Source: Bacteroidota bacterium (GTDB taxonomy: Bacteria; Bacteroidota; Bacteroidia; UKL13-3). Taken from it: a stretch of 64,000 nt of DNA. The notes under the pieces were generated by a model, which worked only from the letters and a program-made list of their open reading frames with translations, made no database searches and had not been told where the DNA came from. Made by a program: the position numbers and the translations under genes. The stretch covers positions 103,234-167,233 of the forward strand of contig CANHVU010000003.1 in assembly GCA_947464275.1 (NCBI GenBank), read 5' to 3'. Numbering within the stretch: position 1 is the stretch's first letter; each line of letters starts with the position of its first letter. This document shows positions 60,763 to 64,000 of the stretch, piece after piece.

Positions 60763-61902
60763 TTATGATAAAGCAATTTTCAAATCCTCTATTAAATCAT
60801 CAATGTCTTCTACACCAACACTTAAGCGCAATAAACTATCAACAACTCCTGCTGCTTCGCGTTCTGCTTTTGGAATAGAAGCATGAGTCATAGTAGCAGG
60901 ATGGTTAATTAAACTTTCTACTCCACCTAAACTTTCGGCCAAAGTAAATACTTTAAAACCTGATGCTATTCTAAAAGTATCTTCTAAACTGGCATTTTTC
61001 AAAACAATTGAAATCATTCCACCAAAATCGCGCATTTGTTTTTTAGCAATGTCGTGGTTAGGATGTGTTTCAAAACCTGGCCAATATACTTTTTCTATTT
61101 TAGGATGTGTAGCCAAGAAATGAGCAATTACGCGACCGTTTTCGCAATGTGCTTTCATACGCAAATGCAGAGTTTTTAAACCACGCAATACCAAGAAACA
61201 ATCTTGAGGACCTGGAGTAGCACCGCAACTATTGTTTATAAAAGCCAATTGCTCATGTAAATTATCATCATTCACTACCAAAGCACCCATAATTACATCA
61301 CTATGTCCACCCATGTATTTGGTGGCAGAATGCATTACAATATGCGCTCCTAAATCTAGCGGATTTTGTAAGTAAGGCGAGGCAAAAGTATTATCCACTC
61401 CTAAAATCAAATTATGGGTATTGGCAATTTTTGCACAAGCTTCAATATCCACTATTTGCATAGTTGGATTGGTAGGCGTTTCAATCCAAATTAGTTTGGT
61501 ATTGGCATTGATACTTGCCACAATATTTTGCGCATTGTTTAAATCAATAAAATGGAATTTAATACCATAGTTAGCAAATATTTTGGTAAACATGCGGTAA
61601 GTTCCACCATATAAATCGTTTCCTGTAATTACTTCATCGCCTGGTTTTAACAATTTAACGACTGCATCTATAGCGCCCATTCCGCTACTAAAACACAAAG
61701 CATGTTTACCATTTTCTAAAGCAGCAATACAACCTTGCAAAGCTGTGCGTGTAGGGTTTTTACCGCGTGCATAAGCATAACCTTGGTGTTTTCCTGGGCT
61801 TTCTTGCCAAAAGGTAGATGTTTGGTAAATAGGAGTCATTACTGCGCCTGTGGTTGGATCAGGCTCTTGACCAGCATGTATGGCTTTGGTAGCAAATTTC
61901 AT
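60763..61902 (-). CDS. Cystathionine gamma-synthase/lyase-family PLP enzyme
   Basis: A 379-residue Cys/Met-metabolism enzyme. The PLP Lys is in MHSATKYMGGHSDVIMG; YGGTYRMFTKIFANYGI and the C-terminal TLAESLGGVESLINHPATMT fit the family. It could be MetB, MetC or a gamma-lyase; family resemblance alone does not decide. A CBS gene at 25006 encodes the partner step of the reverse pathway. A TAAGTTTG promoter element lies upstream. Confidence 0.9.
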   Translation of the reverse strand: MKFATKAIHAGQEPDPTTGAVMTPIYQTSTFWQESPGKHQGYAYARGKNPTRTALQGCIAALENGKHALCFSSGMGAIDAVVKLLKPGDEVITGNDLYGGTYRMFTKIFANYGIKFHFIDLNNAQNIVASINANTKLIWIETPTNPTMQIVDIEACAKIANTHNLILGVDNTFASPYLQNPLDLGAHIVMHSATKYMGGHSDVIMGALVVNDDNLHEQLAFINNSCGATPGPQDCFLVLRGLKTLHLRMKAHCENGRVIAHFLATHPKIEKVYWPGFETHPNHDIAKKQMRDFGGMISIVLKNASLEDTFRIASGFKVFTLAESLGGVESLINHPATMTHASIPKAEREAAGVVDSLLRLSVGVEDIDDLIEDLKIALS

Positions 61903-61928
61903 TTGTTGTTTTGTTTAAATTATAGCTA

Positions 61929-61936
61929 CAAACTTA
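61929..61936 (-). promoter_or_regulatory. Candidate -7 element for the transsulfuration gene
   Basis: TAAGTTTG on the minus strand, an exact match, 26 bases before the ATG at 61902; no good -33 box is seen. Confidence 0.45.
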
Positions 61937-62098
61937 GCCTATTTTTTAAAACATGCTATTTAACTTTTAACAGAAAATGGATAAATTTTAATAGCTATTT
62001 CAACGAGTTCTTTTGGAATGACTATAAGCCATCATAAATAATTGCATTAATTTTTCGGTTGGTTGGGAGACACAACCAAGGGCAAGTTTAGTTCTCTT

Positions 62099-62125
62099 GA
62101 GACTGCTTCGTTCCTTGCAGTGACG
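62099..62125 (-). repeat. Dispersed repeat, copy 2 (inverted)
   Basis: On the minus strand it reads GCAAGGAACGAAGCAGTCTC at its core, with three mismatches to 48930-48956. Confidence 0.65.
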
Positions 62126-62130
62126 CTAGT

Positions 62131-62213
62131 TTTTGTTATCTAAAAAAGTAAAGTCGTTGCAGTGCAACGTCTTTACCAATTTATCTAATAACAGAAATTT
62201 CGTTTTTGAATTT
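62131..62213 (+). repeat. 83-bp direct repeat, left copy
   Basis: Contains the palindrome GTCGTTGCAGTGCAACGTCT (one end mismatch) followed by TACCAATTTATCTAATAACA and a T-rich end. About seven mismatches to 63275-63357. Confidence 0.85.
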
Positions 62214-62412
62214 ATTCACTTGCATTTTTCAAATTCAGCTTTAACAAACTATGAAGAAGCATTGGTTTAATTGACTTTAAACGATTGACTTTAAAGATTG
62301 TTTATCTTTTGCAAACTTAAAATTTTACCAATCTTAGCATTTGACAAAATAAATAATGCAAATATGATTATGTTTGATTTTTTACAATTTAAAAGTCATA
62401 TTGAATTCCTTT

Positions 62413-63171
62413 ATGAAGAAAATTCTTATCATAATACTGAGTCTCTTTCTAGTTAAATCAATAATTGCAAAGTGTTTATGGACAGGAATATCTGTTTTCC
62501 CGTCTAACAATTTAATAAAACAAAATTCAATTTTTATGATTGAAGGTTACGCTGAAAGTCAAAAAGTAATTTTAGGCCTCAACAATACTTATAATATCTA
62601 TTTAAAAAGTGGAAACAAAAAAATTAAACTTCTTGTAACAAACACCTATATAGGCCAATTTCATTTAACACAAGCATTTTTAAAACCAGAAACAAAACTA
62701 GAAGTAGGCATTGAATATACAATTTATATCGATAGTTTACCTGATTTTGAAATTTTTCAAAAATATAACAAAAATTTAGAAAAAAATGAGGTAGCAAAAT
62801 ATAAGGTAATTGATAAAAATGATTTAGATATACCAATAATTTCAAAAAAATCAAAGTTATTAAGAAAGGAATATTTTGAATTAGGTTGCGGACCAGTAAT
62901 TCTTGCCATTTTTAATTACCCTGTTAAAGACAGTTCAGAAATATTAGCAAGAGCAACAGTTAAAAATTTAAAAACGGGTATTGAAACAACCTATTTTTTA
63001 AAACCAAAAGAAGGAGAGATAAATGTTGGACATGGAATGTGTAGTGGAGCGTTCAAATTTGAAAACGGAAATAAATTTGAAGTTGAATTTACTTTTATGG
63101 ATGCATCTGGCAACTTAACATCTTCAGTTAAGCGAATAAAATTTAGCAAGCCAAGGAAAAAAATATTTTGA
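62413..63171 (+). CDS. Secreted protein of unknown function
   Basis: A 252-residue protein. The start 62413 precedes a signal peptide (ILIIILSLFLVKSIIAK). The mature part is basic and beta-rich (FMIEGYAESQKVILGLNN, KKIKLLVTNTYIGQF), with one Cys in LGCGPVILAIFNYP and another in GHGMCSGAFKFENG. I recognise no family. A TTG start at 62374 would add 13 residues before the signal. The gene sits alone between two 83-bp direct repeats and its base composition is more AT-rich than its neighbours, which fits an acquired cargo gene. Confidence 0.7.
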   Translation: MKKILIIILSLFLVKSIIAKCLWTGISVFPSNNLIKQNSIFMIEGYAESQKVILGLNNTYNIYLKSGNKKIKLLVTNTYIGQFHLTQAFLKPETKLEVGIEYTIYIDSLPDFEIFQKYNKNLEKNEVAKYKVIDKNDLDIPIISKKSKLLRKEYFELGCGPVILAIFNYPVKDSSEILARATVKNLKTGIETTYFLKPKEGEINVGHGMCSGAFKFENGNKFEVEFTFMDASGNLTSSVKRIKFSKPRKKIF

Positions 63172-63274
63172 CTTTAGTAAACAATAAAATTCATTGCTAT
63201 TACGTATTTTTTTGGTCAGTAGATAAAAAACTGAGGGCAGAAATGTAAAGGCTTTTAATTAATCGTCTCTATTA

Positions 63275-63357
63275 TTTTGTTATTTAAAACAGTAAAGACG
63301 TTGCAATGCAACGTCTCTACCAATTTATCTATTAACAGAAATTTCGTTTTCGAATTT
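63275..63357 (+). repeat. 83-bp direct repeat, right copy
   Basis: Contains GTAAAGACGTTGCAATGCAA then CGTCTCTACC; same order and length as the left copy. It ends 20 bases before the M3 peptidase stop codon. Confidence 0.85.
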
Positions 63358-63376
63358 CAAATTTAATTTTTCTTAT

Positions 63377-64000
63377 TTATTTACAATTCTCCAATTCTTC
63401 TTTTACAAAAGCCATTAATTGTTTGATGTATGGCGCTGTAAAGTTAAACTCAATGCCAGCAGTTTTATAAATTTCACCAATGGTTTTGGTATAACCTAAA
63501 CTCAAAGCAGCTTTGTATTGAGCTAAGGCTGTTGGTTTATCGGCAATATAGTTTTTCCAAACAGCCAATGCACCAAGCTGAGCCATTCCGTATTCAATAT
63601 AATAAAAAGGTACTTCGTATAAATGCAATTGTTTTTGCCATGTGTAAGCTTGTATGTGCTCAAATCCTGTCCAATCAACCATGCCTGTACCAAACTCTTT
63701 GCTTAACTTTACCCAATAATCTCTGCGCTCGGCAGCAGTGTGAGTTGGGTTGCTGTAAATCCAATGTTGAAACTTATCAATAGTGGCTATCCAAGGTAAT
63801 ATTTTAATAATCCCTTCTAAATGTTCTTCTTTGGCGCGGTTAAAATCTTCTTTGGTAGTATAGAATTCGTCTTGACCTTCGTAGCTGATTAACTCCATGC
63901 TCATGCTAGCTAATTCGGCTACCTCGCTTGGGCAATTTTTAAATGCAGCCAATTCTAAATCTTTACTCAAAAACGAGTGAACTGCATGTCCGCCTTCGTG
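63377..64000 (-). CDS. M3-family oligoendopeptidase, C-terminal part (partial, 5' end outside window)
   Basis: The minus frame is open to the right edge and begins with HEGGHAVHSFLSKDLELAAF, which carries the zinc motif HExxH (63986-64000) of M3 metallopeptidases, followed by ELASMSMEL with the third ligand Glu. The rest (WIATIDKFQHWIYSNPTHTA, YDYIEYGMAQLGALAVW-like YYIEYGMAQLGALAVW) matches the helical C-terminal half of oligoendopeptidase F. About two thirds of the gene is missing to the right. Confidence 0.9.
   Translation of the reverse strand, partial: HEGGHAVHSFLSKDLELAAFKNCPSEVAELASMSMELISYEGQDEFYTTKEDFNRAKEEHLEGIIKILPWIATIDKFQHWIYSNPTHTAAERRDYWVKLSKEFGTGMVDWTGFEHIQAYTWQKQLHLYEVPFYYIEYGMAQLGALAVWKNYIADKPTALAQYKAALSLGYTKTIGEIYKTAGIEFNFTAPYIKQLMAFVKEELENCK

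Larger units (their letters stand above)
61903..62412. other. Intergenic region with promoter element and repeats
   Basis: No gene is seen in these 510 bases. It holds the -7 element for the transsulfuration gene (61929-61936, minus), a repeat copy (62099-62125), the first 83-bp direct repeat (62131-62213) and the upstream region of the orphan gene. Confidence 0.6.

Noticed and set aside
62131..63357. Insertion sequence with terminal repeats
   Set aside because: There is no transposase between the repeats, they are direct, and no target-site duplication is visible at their outer edges.
1..64000. CRISPR array, prophage or integrase
   Set aside because: No regularly spaced repeats, phage structural genes, Cas proteins or recombinases were seen on either strand.

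Overview
The window looks like a chromosomal segment from a member of the Bacteroidota. The DNA is AT-rich. Two proteins end in type IX secretion (T9SS) sorting tails, and gliding-motility genes gldB and gldC are present. There are many SPII lipoproteins. Start codons lack obvious Shine-Dalgarno sites. Several promoters match the Bacteroidota form (TTTG, 18-19 bp, TAnnTTTG). The order within the phylum cannot be fixed from this window.

Layout. 1-1942: a seven-heme secreted cytochrome c, cut by the left edge, with an AraC regulator upstream. 2074-5713: acyl-CoA carboxylase carboxyltransferase and a MuiA-like protein. 5818-14452: mostly minus-strand housekeeping (DCC thiol protein, DUF983, purC, acpP-fabF-rnc, upp, WD40 protein, nth). 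14544-20421: plus-strand genes (GNAT, rnhA, an Fe-S protein, miaA, terC, folD, a T9SS-exported nuclease). 20464-26843: argS, a lipoprotein/outer-membrane pair, a cystathionine beta-synthase-like gene with a leaderless-type promoter, gldC. 26888-29788: fdhD, a THEP1-MobA fusion and a polytopic membrane protein. 29849-34640: an eight-gene envelope redox/metal cluster (SCO, cytochrome c, YtkA-like and other lipoproteins, an outer-membrane protein). 34691-39445: a PhnA domain protein, a HigBA toxin-antitoxin pair, nadE, a PorT-like protein, gldB and tRNA-Met(CAT). 39565-48853: mixed metabolism, phoH, a CNNM/CBS membrane protein, bdhA-hydrolase, a T9SS surface protein, murI. 48854-51172: a repeat-rich stretch with three small genes. 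51173-54704: a GNAT protein and kdnA-kdnB for 8-amino-Kdo. 54808-58135: a GbsR-regulated membrane/redox cluster. 58279-61902: gdhA, a prenyl synthase and a transsulfuration enzyme. 61903-64000: an orphan secreted protein between two 83-bp direct repeats, then an M3 peptidase cut by the right edge.

Most genes are core metabolism. The less ordinary parts are: the molybdenum-cofactor/formate-dehydrogenase accessory trio joined to the copper-type redox cluster, lying where gldB and gldC are separated; the GbsR cluster with tandem paralogous membrane proteins; promoters abutting start codons; and a family of dispersed palindromic repeats, two copies of which bracket the orphan gene at 62413-63171. 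No rRNA, CRISPR array, transposase or phage gene was seen.
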